The notes below the pieces were generated by a model that saw nothing but the letters and a program-made list of their open reading frames with translations, did no database searches and was not told where the DNA came from. A stretch of DNA of 64,000 bases from Actinomycetota bacterium. Lineage in GTDB: Bacteria > Actinomycetota > Geothermincolia > Geothermincolales > RBG-13-55-18. The stretch covers positions 1 to 64,000 of the forward strand of contig QZKE01000068.1 of NCBI GenBank assembly GCA_003598015.1. The letters are read 5' to 3'. Below are positions 1 to 7,930 of the stretch, piece by piece (position 1 is the stretch's first letter; each line of letters begins with the position of its first letter). The position numbers were made by a program, and so were the translations under genes.

Positions 1-1521
1 GACGTAGTTGTTGACGCGGTAGGAGGCGCGGGAGGCGGCGGGTATCACCACCCCCTGCAGCTCCGGGATGACCTGCTCCCCCGCATCCGTCTGGAACTTG
101 ATGTTCACGTGCACGGGCGCGGCCCCGGGGTTCTGCACCAGCACGTAGGTCTCCATGCCCCCGTCGGTGGAGCCCTCGGCCAGGTACCAGGTGACCGGGG
201 TCAGGAGCTCCTTGCGGAACACCTGGTAGCCGCTGGTGGTGGTCCCGTCGACGAGGTTGGATGCGTTGGAGGCGAAGGATATGAAACTCCCGTCGCCGTT
301 GATGGAGGGAAGGGCGCTGGTTCCTCCCGTCGCGCCCGAGGCCGATACCGAGCACAGCCTTACCTCACCCCCTGACATATCCTTACGGAAAACCTGGCTG
401 CCGCTGGTGGTCGCGCCGTCTATGAGATTGGTGGATTGGGATCCGAAGGCCACGTATCTGCCATCGTGGCTTAGAGAGCAGAACTGGCTCACGTTATTGC
501 CGGCGACCCCGGCCGCGGAGACGGAGCATAGCCTCGTCTCGCCCGTGATCATGTCCTTGCGGAATATCTGCTGGAAGGTGGTGGTCATGCCGTCGATGAG
601 GTTGGTGGCCCCGGAGTGGAAGGCGACGTACCTGCCGTCCTGGCTGATGCAGGGGTTGTCGCTTCCCCCGCCGCTTCCCACCATCCCGGAGGTGGAGGTG
701 GAGCAGATCTCGAGCCCGCCCGCGACCAGGTCCTTGCGGTATACATGGATGCCGTTTATGGTGGTCCCGTCGATGAGATTGGTGGATTGGGAGCCGAAAG
801 CCACATACCTGCCGTCCCCGCTGATGCTGGGATTGAAACTGAAGTTGCTTCCCACTGCTCCGCCGGTCGAGATGGGGACCAGCCTCACCTCCCCGCTCAG
901 CATGTCCTTGCGGAAGACCTGGATGCCGGCGGTGGTGGTGCCGTCGACGAGGTTGGTGGAACTGGAGAGGAAGGCGACGTAGCGGCCGTCGGCGCTGATC
1001 GAGGGCGTGTCGCTGTAGTAGTTGCCGATGACGCCGGAGGCGGAGATGGAGCAGAGCCTTACCTCGCCGGTCACGACGTCCTTGCGGAATATCTGCTGAG
1101 TGCCGGTGGTAATGCCGTCGATGAGGTTGGTGGCCTGGGAGCTGAAGGCGACGTACCTCCCGTCGTCGCTGAGGGAGGGATAACGGCTGGTGTTATTTCC
1201 CTTCACCCCCGAGGCGGAGGAGGAGCACAACACGGTCTTGTTACTTTCCATGTTCTTGTAGAAAACGTTTTCGCCGCTGGTCGTGGTGCCGTCGATGAGG
1301 TTGGTGGCGTCGGAATCGAAGGCAACCCCGCTGCCGCTGGCGCTGATGGAATTCCAGTCGCTGTTACTGTTTCCCGTAACGCCCGAGGCGGACCCGGAAC
1401 AGAGAAGCACCTCGTTTACGCCGGCCAAGGCCCGCCGGGGCGCGCCCGCCAGGGACGTAAGCGCGAGTAACGCGCCGAACAGGACAACAACCATCACTTT
1501 CAAGAACCTGCTGATATGCAT
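1..1521 (-). CDS. Secreted protein with tandem PD40/TolB-like beta-propeller repeats (3' end cut by window edge)
   Basis: The reading frame is open from an ATG at 1521 to the window edge, 507 codons. An SD-like GGGAG lies upstream. The N-terminus is a signal peptide (hydrophobic LKVMVVVLFGALLALTSL). About seven imperfect repeats of some 55 residues follow, each with DGRYVAF, a TNL(I/V)DGTTT turn and VFRKD(M/L)..GEVRLCS(V/I)SASG. This is the PD40/WD40-like pattern of TolB propellers. The visible end switches to a beta-sandwich-like stretch beginning WYLAEGSTDGGMETYVLVQN, often seen in surface proteins of deep-branching Actinobacteria. It is probably a cell-surface protein of unknown ligand. 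The repeat architecture is clear and the function is not. Confidence 0.8.
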   Translation of the reverse strand, partial: MHISRFLKVMVVVLFGALLALTSLAGAPRRALAGVNEVLLCSGSASGVTGNSNSDWNSISASGSGVAFDSDATNLIDGTTTSGENVFYKNMESNKTVLCSSSASGVKGNNTSRYPSLSDDGRYVAFSSQATNLIDGITTGTQQIFRKDVVTGEVRLCSISASGVIGNYYSDTPSISADGRYVAFLSSSTNLVDGTTTAGIQVFRKDMLSGEVRLVPISTGGAVGSNFSFNPSISGDGRYVAFGSQSTNLIDGTTINGIHVYRKDLVAGGLEICSTSTSGMVGSGGGSDNPCISQDGRYVAFHSGATNLIDGMTTTFQQIFRKDMITGETRLCSVSAAGVAGNNVSQFCSLSHDGRYVAFGSQSTNLIDGATTSGSQVFRKDMSGGEVRLCSVSASGATGGTSALPSINGDGSFISFASNASNLVDGTTTSGYQVFRKELLTPVTWYLAEGSTDGGMETYVLVQNPGAAPVHVNIKFQTDAGEQVIPELQGVVIPAASRASYRVNNYV

Positions 1522-1727
1522 CCCTGAAACTCCCTTCTGATGGCAGGCGGCCTGCCGCCTGGCATGTGTGTATGCGCGGAAGGGTTTCCGGCACTTCTTA
1601 TATACCCCGTTTGGAGCCCTGTTACTCCGTGAGCCCGGCCGTCCTCCCTGCAGCGTAATCCCCATACGGAAAATCTCCATGTCGCTGGTTTGTCCCCATG
1701 GAGCGTAGAAAAATCGTTTTCTTCGGG

Positions 1728-1767
1728 TATAATGTATAGGATGATGGGAGGAGATACTTAAGGAGGT
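1728..1767 (+). promoter_or_regulatory. Likely -10 box and strong Shine-Dalgarno for the 76-aa protein
   Basis: A TATAAT is at 1728-1733 and an AAGGAGGT-type ribosome site ends about 7 bases before the ATG at 1775. No convincing -35 is visible. The rest of 1522-1774 shows nothing else recognisable. Confidence 0.5.
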
Positions 1768-1774
1768 AGCATCG

Positions 1775-2005
1775 ATGGCCAGTGAAAAAGAGGAATTGTT
1801 AGATCAGGAGATAGCGGCCTACGAAGACGAGCTCGCGGTCGTGGCAAGTAAACTGCAGGAGCTCGCCGGGGTCGACTGCTCCTTTGGGGCTTGCGTATTC
1901 GACCCGGAGATGGAAGACGTCGAGGCGAAGCTGGCCGATCTGGAGAAGAGGAAGAAGGTCCTGGCCGAGGTCAAGGACTCCCTCGAGAAGTGCGATATAG
2001 ACTGA
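1775..2005 (+). CDS. Small acidic coiled-coil protein
   Basis: The product has 76 residues and is highly charged, with heptad-like Glu/Lys/Leu runs on both sides of a central segment containing Cys (VDCSFGACVFDPEMEDVE). A strong AAGGAGGT ribosome site and an intrinsic terminator just downstream support a genuine single-gene unit. The two central cysteines, spaced CxxxxC, and one near the C-terminus could bind metal or form a disulfide. No family is recognised. Confidence 0.6.
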   Translation: MASEKEELLDQEIAAYEDELAVVASKLQELAGVDCSFGACVFDPEMEDVEAKLADLEKRKKVLAEVKDSLEKCDID

Positions 2006-2025
2006 GCAAAAACTACGCAATACCA

Positions 2026-2050
2026 GGGGCTCCCGAAGGGGAGCCCTTTT
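2026..2050 (+). terminator. Intrinsic terminator
   Basis: An 8-bp stem GGGCTCCC/GGGAGCCC with a 4-nt loop is followed by TTTT, 20 bases after the stop of the 76-aa gene. Confidence 0.85.
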
Positions 2051-2065
2051 CCGTTGGCTTGCATA

Positions 2066-2500
2066 ACAAGCCCCGGGCGCAGTCTATATGAAAAACCCTG
2101 CCCGAGAACTATAGGGTCGGTCTGGGTGTTATGTAATGGGAAGTGATGGTGCGGACATCGAAGAAGAAGGCAAAGGAGAGAACCGGGTGTTTCAAAGCGT
2201 AGAGGGGTAGTAAGATCACATCCGGGCATAGCATATATAAAAAACCCTGCCCGGGATCGACTGGGTCGGTCGGAGCGGAGTGAATGCGCCATATGGAGGC
2301 TCCAGTCCGGATAAGCACCCACCAGCCCGAGAACTATGGGGTCGGTCGCAGCGGGTAAACGAGAGTAGGCAGCGATTCATGCGTATACCCCTATAATGGA
2401 TGTGAGGATCACGTCCGGGCGTAGACCTAACTATAAAAAGAACCCCAGCCCGGGGAACTACCAGGTCGGTTGAGCGAAGCGTTTTAGCGTAGCGAAACCG
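2066..2500. repeat. Cluster of degenerate ~60-bp repeats
   Basis: At least three copies (about 2066-2122, 2216-2278, 2407-2472) and a fourth partial copy (2325-2346) share the order: CCGGGC(G/A)(C/T)AG, a TATA-rich spacer, an A-run, ACCCTGCCCG, GAACTA, GGGTCGGTC. Each can form short hairpins (ACCCT/AGGGT). No open reading frame is supported. It looks like a REP-type intergenic array. Confidence 0.55.
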
Positions 2501-2529
2501 TTACCTGGAGGCCCCGGGCCGAAAAGCAC

Positions 2530-3027
2530 CTACTCCACCGCGAAAAACTTGTCTTCGGGGGCGCCGCAGATGGGACACTTCTCGGGGATGACGTCATCGG
2601 CGACGTAGCCGCAAACGCTGCAGACGTAATAATCGGGGACCTTGTCAGCCACCATGTGCTGCAGGGCGCCCTCGTAGAGCTTGGCGTGCCTCTCCTCCAC
2701 GTCGCGGGCGTAGGCGAACATGCCGGCGGCTGCCTTGTCGTCTTCCGCCTCGGCGTCGGCGATGAATGTGTCGTAGCCTACCGCCGCGATCTTCTGCTCC
2801 GATGCGAGGGCCTCCTCCAGGTTGGTCTCCGTACCCTTTATTTCGCGCAGTAATCTCAGATTGTTGTAAGCGTGCACGGACTCGGATTCCGCAACCGCCC
2901 GGAACAGCCTGGCTACACCCCCGTATTCCTCCTCCTCCGCCTTGGCCGCGAAGGCCTTCAGCCTGACCACCGCCTTGGACTCACCGGTATAGGCATCGTG
3001 AAGGTTTTTACGTGTCTTCTCCCCCAT
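2530..3027 (-). CDS. rbr: Rubrerythrin
   Basis: A 165-residue non-haem di-iron peroxidase that detoxifies hydrogen peroxide in anaerobes. The N-terminal four-helix ferritin-like domain shows the expected ligands (YTGESKA, E..H of SESVHAYN, EE..H of VEERHAKLY). The C-terminal rubredoxin-like domain has two CxxC knuckles (CSVCGY and CPICGAP). I chose the ATG at 3027, preceded by GGGGGAG. The longer reading frame upstream runs through a repeat element and is not coding. It is the last gene of the sulfur/Fe-S cluster on this strand, and the repeat element at 3044-3180 sits directly in front of its ribosome site. Confidence 0.95.
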   Translation of the reverse strand: MGEKTRKNLHDAYTGESKAVVRLKAFAAKAEEEEYGGVARLFRAVAESESVHAYNNLRLLREIKGTETNLEEALASEQKIAAVGYDTFIADAEAEDDKAAAGMFAYARDVEERHAKLYEGALQHMVADKVPDYYVCSVCGYVADDVIPEKCPICGAPEDKFFAVE

Positions 3028-3043
3028 AACTCCCCCTTTCTCC

Positions 3044-3180
3044 GGGGTCAGGTCTTGTTTTTTGCATACCACGGTATCCAACATATCATGATACACTCCA
3101 CATTTATTCATCCAAAGGACTTCTCCGAGCATAGGATAAGATGAACGTACTCTGGTATGCAAAAAACAAGACCTGACCCC
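3044..3180. repeat. 137-bp inverted-repeat element (GGGGTCAGGTCTTG ends)
   Basis: The left end GGGGTCAGGTCTTGTTTTTT plus GCATACC is mirrored at the right end as GGTATGC...GACCTGACCCC, giving about 27-bp terminal inverted repeats around some 80 bp of non-coding filler. Relatives lie at 10889, 12631, 48132, 60954 and 63857. It is consistent with a non-autonomous REP/MITE-like element of the kind moved in trans by Y1-type (RAYT) transposases, but none is present here. Confidence 0.8.
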
Positions 3181-3213
3181 ATGAACGCTCCTCGCCTCGA
3201 AGTCCTCCTCGGG

Positions 3214-3444
3214 TCAACTCCTCTTCCTCACGAAGACGTGGAATTCCCCGTCCTCTTCCTCGATGCCCAGGCACTCGTTGCCCGTCTTTAGACACCAGGC
3301 GGGCATATCGCTCTTGATGCCCTTGTCGTCGGCGACCACCTCCAGGACCTCACCTTCCGCCAGCTCCTTCATCTCCCGGGCGGTCTTCACGATGGGCATG
3401 GGACAATACAGGCCTACGCAATCGAGCTTCCTGTCAGCCTTCAT
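3214..3444 (-). CDS. tusA: TusA/SirA-family sulfur carrier
   Basis: A 76-residue protein with the family signature near the N-terminus: LDCVGLYCPMPIVKTA. The CPxP cysteine carries persulfide in TusA homologues. The rest follows the two-layer alpha/beta TusA length and pattern (GEVLEVVADDKGIKSD, then DMPAWCLKTGNECLG). It lies downstream of a DsrE-like gene, IscU and IscS, so delivery of sulfane sulfur to or from that cluster is likely. Its 5' leader resembles the leader of the DsrE-like gene. Family assignment is confident and the exact acceptor is unknown. Confidence 0.9.
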   Translation of the reverse strand: MKADRKLDCVGLYCPMPIVKTAREMKELAEGEVLEVVADDKGIKSDMPAWCLKTGNECLGIEEEDGEFHVFVRKRS

Positions 3445-3452
3445 GACCGAAC

Positions 3453-3545
3453 CTCCTTATCCCGCGTGACCGGTTTCTCGAGTCTCAGGAACCCGTTTCT
3501 CCTTCCCTTACCCCGTGCGCGGAGATTCAAGACTTTCTGCCGGTC
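3453..3545 (-). promoter_or_regulatory. Structured 5' leader of tusA-like gene, similar to the dsrE-like leader
   Basis: Between the dsrE-like stop (3546) and the tusA start, about 90 bases align by eye with 4046-4136. Shared blocks on the minus strand are GTCTT.AA.CTCC, GGA(G)GAAACGG(A/G)TTC, GGTCACGC.GGATA and AGGAGG. Ends GACCGG (3468-3473) and CCGGTC (3540-3545) can pair. This is a candidate cis-acting RNA or duplicated leader. Confidence 0.45.
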
Positions 3546-4031
3546 TTAAATAAACAGATTGATCCTGGATCCCGACGCCTTCTCGACGTAGGTGGCGGCA
3601 CCTACGAAGTCGTCCACCTCGGGGATGAAATCGTCTTCGCTCAGCCCCATGAGGGCCATGGAGGTCGTGCAGGCGAGAAAGCGTACACCCAGTTCCTTGG
3701 CCATGGGGATCATCTCCTCCAGGGAGGGCATGCGGTATTCCTTCATCAGTTTCTTCATGGCGGCCTTGCCGCCACCCAGCATGTTCAAGCGCGACAGTTT
3801 AAGGCGCCTCGCGCCTCCCCTGTTCATCAGGCCCATCATCTTCTGCAGGGCCTTCCTGTCCCCCTCCGCGGCCTTTTCCCTGGTGATCACGTTCAAACCC
3901 CAGAAAGTGAAGAACAGGGTCACCTCCATGCCCATGGAGGCGGCCGTGGTGGCGATGTTGAACGCGGCAAGCGCGCGGTCGAGTTCTCCGCTGAAGACCA
4001 CGATGGTCGCCTTTTCGGCTTCATCACTCAT
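3546..4031 (-). CDS. DsrE/DsrF-like sulfur-relay family protein
   Basis: A 161-residue cytosolic protein of the DsrE/DrsE-like alpha/beta fold. It starts KATIVVFSGELDRALAAFNIA and continues GMEVTLFFTFWGLNVI, which matches the peroxiredoxin-like DsrE subfamily. A single conserved-position Cys lies in FLACTTSMALMGL. Homologues act with TusA in persulfide transfer, and here it is two genes from IscU and next to a TusA. An SD (GAGGAGG) precedes the ATG at 4031. The physiological donor and acceptor cannot be read from sequence. Confidence 0.88.
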   Translation of the reverse strand: MSDEAEKATIVVFSGELDRALAAFNIATTAASMGMEVTLFFTFWGLNVITREKAAEGDRKALQKMMGLMNRGGARRLKLSRLNMLGGGKAAMKKLMKEYRMPSLEEMIPMAKELGVRFLACTTSMALMGLSEDDFIPEVDDFVGAATYVEKASGSRINLFI

Positions 4032-4045
4032 TGCCGCACCTCCTC

Positions 4046-4136
4046 ACTATCCTGCGTGACAGGTCTTTGGTTTCATGAATCCGTTTCCTCCGCCGCTATC
4101 CTCTGCATGGAGGTTGAAGACCTGTCAGCGGTCACA
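4046..4136 (-). promoter_or_regulatory. Structured 5' leader of dsrE-like gene
   Basis: A perfect 11-bp inverted repeat (TGACAGGTCTT at 4057-4067, its complement at 4117-4127) encloses about 49 bases and could close a multi-stem RNA just upstream of the ribosome site. The same sequence, diverged, precedes the tusA-like gene. It matches no riboswitch class I can name. Confidence 0.45.
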
Positions 4137-4153
4137 TTCACGTCTTCCCATCT

Positions 4154-4336
4154 CTAGCCCTGCATTGCCTCGCCGCACTCGGGGCAGCTCTCCGTCCCTT
4201 CCCTGGCCTTGGCCCCGCAGCTCTCACAGGTGATGATGGTGATGCTGCAGGGCTGGCAGGTGACGGGGAGATCGCTGAGGCACTCGATCTCGGCATCGCA
4301 ATATGGGCACTTGCACGTATCCGTTTTTTCTTCCAT
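4154..4336 (-). CDS. Small double zinc-ribbon protein
   Basis: A 60-residue protein with four CxxC-type knuckles: CKCPYC, CQPC, CESC and CPEC. These would hold two zinc or iron sites. The ATG at 4336 follows the iscU stop by one base (TGAgATG), so the two are translationally coupled. A role in Fe-S scaffold function is possible by position only. No named family is recognised. Confidence 0.75.
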   Translation of the reverse strand: MEEKTDTCKCPYCDAEIECLSDLPVTCQPCSITIITCESCGAKAREGTESCPECGEAMQG

Positions 4337-4337
4337 C

Positions 4338-4718
4338 TCAATTTCCTTTCTTGCTCCTGTAATCCTCGATGGCCAGATGCAGGGCATCGGCCCCGAGGTT
4401 CGAACAGTGCATCTTCTGCTTGGGCAGCCCGCCAAGCTCCTTGGCTACGTCATCGCGGGATATCCGCATGGCTTCGTCCACGGTCTTGCCCTTGGCCATC
4501 TCGCTCACCATGCTGGAAACGGCGATGGCCGCGCCGCAGCCGAAGGTCTTGAACTTGACGTCCTCCAGCCGCTCGTCCTCGCCGACTTTCACGTAGAAGG
4601 TCATCATATCCCCACATACGGGGTTGCCTACCTCCCCCACGCCGTCGGCGTCCTCGATCTCGCCCACGTTACGCGGGTTGGTGAAATGATCCATCACTTC
4701 ATCGCTGTATTGTGCCAT
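4338..4718 (-). CDS. iscU: IscU/NifU-type Fe-S cluster scaffold
   Basis: A 126-residue scaffold protein on which [2Fe-2S] and [4Fe-4S] clusters are built. The three ligand cysteines are present: GNPVCGD (with the conserved Asp), FGCGAAIA and KMHCSNLGADAL. The last departs from the usual LPPVK-containing form of Isc IscU, and GGLPKQKMHCS is the group-specific version. An SD (GGGGGTAAGG) overlaps the iscS end, with 5 bases between the genes. The partner IscS lacks its PLP lysine, so the sulfur source for this scaffold is an open question. Confidence 0.93.
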   Translation of the reverse strand: MAQYSDEVMDHFTNPRNVGEIEDADGVGEVGNPVCGDMMTFYVKVGEDERLEDVKFKTFGCGAAIAVSSMVSEMAKGKTVDEAMRISRDDVAKELGGLPKQKMHCSNLGADALHLAIEDYRSKKGN

Positions 4719-4723
4719 GATCC

Positions 4724-5902
4724 TTACCCCCTTTCCTTCAAGTACTTGGCATATAATGGTGACATCTGTCGCAGTCTATCCACGATGGGAGGAAAGACCT
4801 CCAATACGTAATCCACATCTTCCATGGTGTTCTGAAGGCCGAAGCTGAAGAGAATCGAACCCTGGGCTCTCTCGGCCGGAATCCCGCACGCGGTAAGCAC
4901 GTGTGAGCCTTTGAGCGCCCGCGAGGTACAGGCGGACCCGCTGGATACCGCCACTCCCCGCTGATCGAGGAAGAGGAGCATCCCCTCGCCCTCGATGAAC
5001 TCCACCGCGAAGCTGGCGTTCCAGGGCAGGCGCTGCGAGGGATGCCCCGTGAGGTAGAGATGCGCGACCTTTTCGGGCAGGCCGGCGATGAGCGCATCCC
5101 GCAGCTCCGCCAGGCGGGCGCTCCTCGCGGCCATGTTCTGCGCCGCCAGCTCCGCGGCTCTGCCCATGCCCACTATGCCGGCTACGTTCTCCGTACCGCC
5201 GCGCCTGCCTCCCTCCTGCACCCCGCCGTCCAGCAGGGGTATTACGCGCAGGCCTCTCTTGAGCCAGAGGGCGCCGACGCCCTGGGGGCCGTAGATGAGG
5301 TCGCTGGAGAGGGACAGCGCGGAAACGCCGAGCTCTCCCACGTCCAGCGGCACGGTCCCCGCGGCGGCGATCGCATCGGTGTGGAAGGGTACTTCTCTCC
5401 CCGCCGCGATACCGGCGGCTTCCTTGACGGGTTGGATGGTGCCGACCTCTCCGTTGGCGGCCATCACCGAGACCAGTACGGTGTCTTCGTCTATGGCCGC
5501 GGCCAGTTCATCCAGGTCGATAAGGCCGTATTCATCTACGGGGACCAGCGTGAGCTCGTAACCCTGCTTCTCTAGGGAGCGTGCGGCGTGTAGAACCGAG
5601 AAGTGCTCAACGGCCGAGACTACGATGTGCCTGCCCTTGCGCCTCGAGCCGGCGGTTATGCCTTTAACCGCGAGGTTGTTCGCCTCGGTTCCGTTGGAGG
5701 TGAAGATGACCTCCTCGGCATTGGCTCCGATCAGGGCGGCGACTTTGTCCCGCGCCTCCTCCACGGCCTCCCTGGCGGAATCCCCCCGGCTGTGCAGGGA
5801 GGATGGGTTGCCGTAGCGATCTCCCAGGTAAGGGAGCATGGCCTCCTTCACCTCGGGTGGCAGAGGCGTCGCAGCGTAATTGTCCAGGTAGACTTCCCGC
5901 AT
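4724..5902 (-). CDS. IscS/NifS-like protein lacking the PLP-binding lysine
   Basis: A 392-residue fold-type I aminotransferase homologue of cysteine desulfurase. Recognisable are YLDNYAATP, TSNGTEANNLAVKG, the PLP-stacking His (SAVEHFSVL), NGEVGTIQPV, HTDA and the mobile-loop cysteine in SSGSACTSRAL. The normally invariant S-x-H-K-x-Y-G-P-K-G reads SSDLIYGPQG, so His and the Schiff-base Lys are replaced by Asp and Leu. The Gln after HTDA (DA.Q in IscS) is Ala. As I recall it, Archaeoglobus fulgidus IscS has the same kind of loss (Asp for Lys) and no desulfurase activity. The start follows the DUF255 stop by one base. Confidence 0.92.
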   Translation of the reverse strand: MREVYLDNYAATPLPPEVKEAMLPYLGDRYGNPSSLHSRGDSAREAVEEARDKVAALIGANAEEVIFTSNGTEANNLAVKGITAGSRRKGRHIVVSAVEHFSVLHAARSLEKQGYELTLVPVDEYGLIDLDELAAAIDEDTVLVSVMAANGEVGTIQPVKEAAGIAAGREVPFHTDAIAAAGTVPLDVGELGVSALSLSSDLIYGPQGVGALWLKRGLRVIPLLDGGVQEGGRRGGTENVAGIVGMGRAAELAAQNMAARSARLAELRDALIAGLPEKVAHLYLTGHPSQRLPWNASFAVEFIEGEGMLLFLDQRGVAVSSGSACTSRALKGSHVLTACGIPAERAQGSILFSFGLQNTMEDVDYVLEVFPPIVDRLRQMSPLYAKYLKERG

Positions 5903-5903
5903 C

Positions 5904-7673
5904 CTACTTCACCCCGCTCTCTGATTCCCCTATTGCACCGAGGTCCCGCGCCAGGACCTCCGGCTCGGATGTACGCAGCCGGCAGCTGTCCATTGTGCAT
6001 ACCTCGGCCCATGCTTCTTCTTGTATTCTTCCCACTTCCGCCGAGATCATGGGCACTAATCTGGGTCGGGGAGAAAGTGCCGCCAGCCTCAGGAAAGACC
6101 GCGCAGTCTCCTCTGGGCTGCCGGAGATCTTGACCAGCAGCGGCCCGCGCAGATAGAGATTGACCGCCGAGGCGAAAGGGGCGGCCATAATGCCGTATGC
6201 CGCCGCCATCCCCGATGCCGTCGAGAGTACTTCGCCGGCACGCCGGCGCCATTCCTCTTCTCCACTGAAGACCCAGTAGAGGAGCATGGCCTCGGCCGCT
6301 CGCGACTGGCTGCCCAACTCGGCGGGTTGCGCCTGCAGGCCGGGCAGGATATGCTCCGGGGCGGCGTCCAGAAACAGCGACCTGTTCCCGTCCCAATGAT
6401 TCTCACTGGAGTGATTCAGCAGGATCTTCGCTTTTTCCAGGTAGGCCGCCTCCCCTGTGTAACCGAATGCGGCGAGGAATGCCAGGGCGGTCTCCACGCC
6501 GTCGTCCAGCAGGCCCCAGCGATGGGGCTCTCCGTCGTGGTAATGGGCCATGCCTTCGCCGGACCGGAAGGATTCCGACCATAGGAACTCCAGGGCCGCA
6601 AGGGCCAGGGAGAAATGCTCCTCGCGCTGCAGTGCCGTCCCCTCCAGGAGGAAGCTGACTGCGGCCCGCGCCGCCAGGTCCGTATAGACGGTCCTGTCCA
6701 CGGGGGGAGCGGAGAGTTTTGCTCTATCCCCGGCGTTGAGCGCATAGTATCCCTCATCCGCGTCCTGGCTTCCGAAGAACCTGGAGCGGCCGTCGCTGAG
6801 AACGCGAAAGACGTAGGCGGCGGTCTCGCCGGCCGTCCTGCGGAAGATCTCCGCACCGCTCAAGCCATAGGCCTTGAGCAACACGTTTATCAACCCGGCG
6901 TTGTCGGCCAGCATCTTCTCGTAATGGGGGACCGACCAGTCCCGGGTCGTGGAATAACGGAAGAAACCCCCTTCCACGTCGTCGAGGAGGTGCCCCCCGA
7001 TCATGGCCTCCAGGGTGGTACGGGCAAAGACCAGGTACTCCGGGTTCGCTTCGTCGGCGTAGAGGTCGAGGGCGAATGCCAGGGCCTCGGTCTGCGGGAA
7101 CTTGGGCTCCCTGCCCAGGCCCCCGAAAGGCCGGTCCCAGGCGCGCAGCAGTTGGGCACCTGTTTCCTCTACCATGCCCAGGTCCAGCCCTCCGGCTCTC
7201 GGGGTGGGGAACAGCGTCTCCGCGTCCTGCGCGGCTATGTCGATATCGTGTTGGGAGTAGAGCTCCGCCACCCTCTGCAGCGCCGTACGCATCGCCTCGG
7301 GCGGGATATACGTGGCGCCGGCCAGAAGCGCGCCACGCGGGTCCAGGAAAGCGGTGGTAGGCCAGCCACCCTGGTTGTAGCGGCGGTTTATGTCGGGGTT
7401 GCGGTCGCTGTCGACGCGTACGGGCACGAACCTCCTGTTGATGAGGTCGATGACCGTGTGGTCGGAATACGAGGTCTCGTCCATGACGTGACACCAGTGG
7501 CACCACACCGCGGATATGGAGAGCAACACCGCTTTGCCCTCCCGCTCGGCCCGCGCGAATGCCTCCTCCCCCCAGGGCAGCCAGGCGATCTCGTGGGCAA
7601 GGTTCGGCCGGGGACTGAAACGGAAACGCGGAGACGGCGACTCTACCGCTCCCTCGCTCTTTTCTTCCTTCAT
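5904..7673 (-). CDS. DUF255 / YyaL-type thioredoxin-domain protein
   Basis: A 589-residue protein of the SSP411/spermatogenesis-associated-20 family. An N-terminal thioredoxin-like domain has a WCHWCHVM active site (about residues 57-64), followed by [12 protein letters not shown] and [11 protein letters not shown]. The C-terminal half is an alpha/alpha-barrel related to N-acylglucosamine 2-epimerases ([21 protein letters not shown]). I prefer the ATG at 7673, with GGAAGGAAGGG upstream, over a TTG 9 bases earlier. It is the first gene of the Fe-S/sulfur operon. The cellular substrate of this family is not established. Confidence 0.9.
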   Translation of the reverse strand: MKEEKSEGAVESPSPRFRFSPRPNLAHEIAWLPWGEEAFARAEREGKAVLLSISAVWCHWCHVMDETSYSDHTVIDLINRRFVPVRVDSDRNPDINRRYNQGGWPTTAFLDPRGALLAGATYIPPEAMRTALQRVAELYSQHDIDIAAQDAETLFPTPRAGGLDLGMVEETGAQLLRAWDRPFGGLGREPKFPQTEALAFALDLYADEANPEYLVFARTTLEAMIGGHLLDDVEGGFFRYSTTRDWSVPHYEKMLADNAGLINVLLKAYGLSGAEIFRRTAGETAAYVFRVLSDGRSRFFGSQDADEGYYALNAGDRAKLSAPPVDRTVYTDLAARAAVSFLLEGTALQREEHFSLALAALEFLWSESFRSGEGMAHYHDGEPHRWGLLDDGVETALAFLAAFGYTGEAAYLEKAKILLNHSSENHWDGNRSLFLDAAPEHILPGLQAQPAELGSQSRAAEAMLLYWVFSGEEEWRRRAGEVLSTASGMAAAYGIMAAPFASAVNLYLRGPLLVKISGSPEETARSFLRLAALSPRPRLVPMISAEVGRIQEEAWAEVCTMDSCRLRTSEPEVLARDLGAIGESESGVK

Positions 7674-7855
7674 GGCGATCAATCCCTTCCTTCCGAGTTT
7701 GCCGGGTTATCCCTCCCGTCCGTCGAATCTTGCCGGGGGAGAAGGGACCCGAAACACCGGTTTTCCTCCTGGGCGAGATCCCAGGTCTTCGCGACCGTAT
7801 GGCCGGCAGGCGACGTCTTCACGTGGGCCTGATACCTGATGCCAGTCAATTAAAT

Positions 7856-7876
7856 AGGGGCGGAAACTCCGCCCCT
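7856..7876. terminator. Possible intrinsic hairpin
   Basis: An 8-bp GC stem GGGGCGGA/TCCGCCCC with a 3-nt loop lies between the small Cys-rich gene (stop 7931) and the DUF255 gene. On the minus strand it is followed by the T-containing stretch ATTTAATT, so it may end the upstream unit. Confidence 0.5.
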
Positions 7877-7930
7877 CAAGCTTTCTTCCGCACCTAGGTC
7901 CCAAACGCGCTCGGCGTTTGTTCCCAAGTA

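Noticed and set aside
236-1470. Long plus-strand frames (248 and 284 codons) over the first 1.5 kb
   Set aside because: They are antisense shadows of the repeat-rich beta-propeller gene on the minus strand, which has a signal peptide, ribosome site and periodic repeats.
2066-2500. CRISPR array
   Set aside because: The repeats are diverged, unevenly spaced and much longer than CRISPR repeats. No spacers of constant length and no cas genes.
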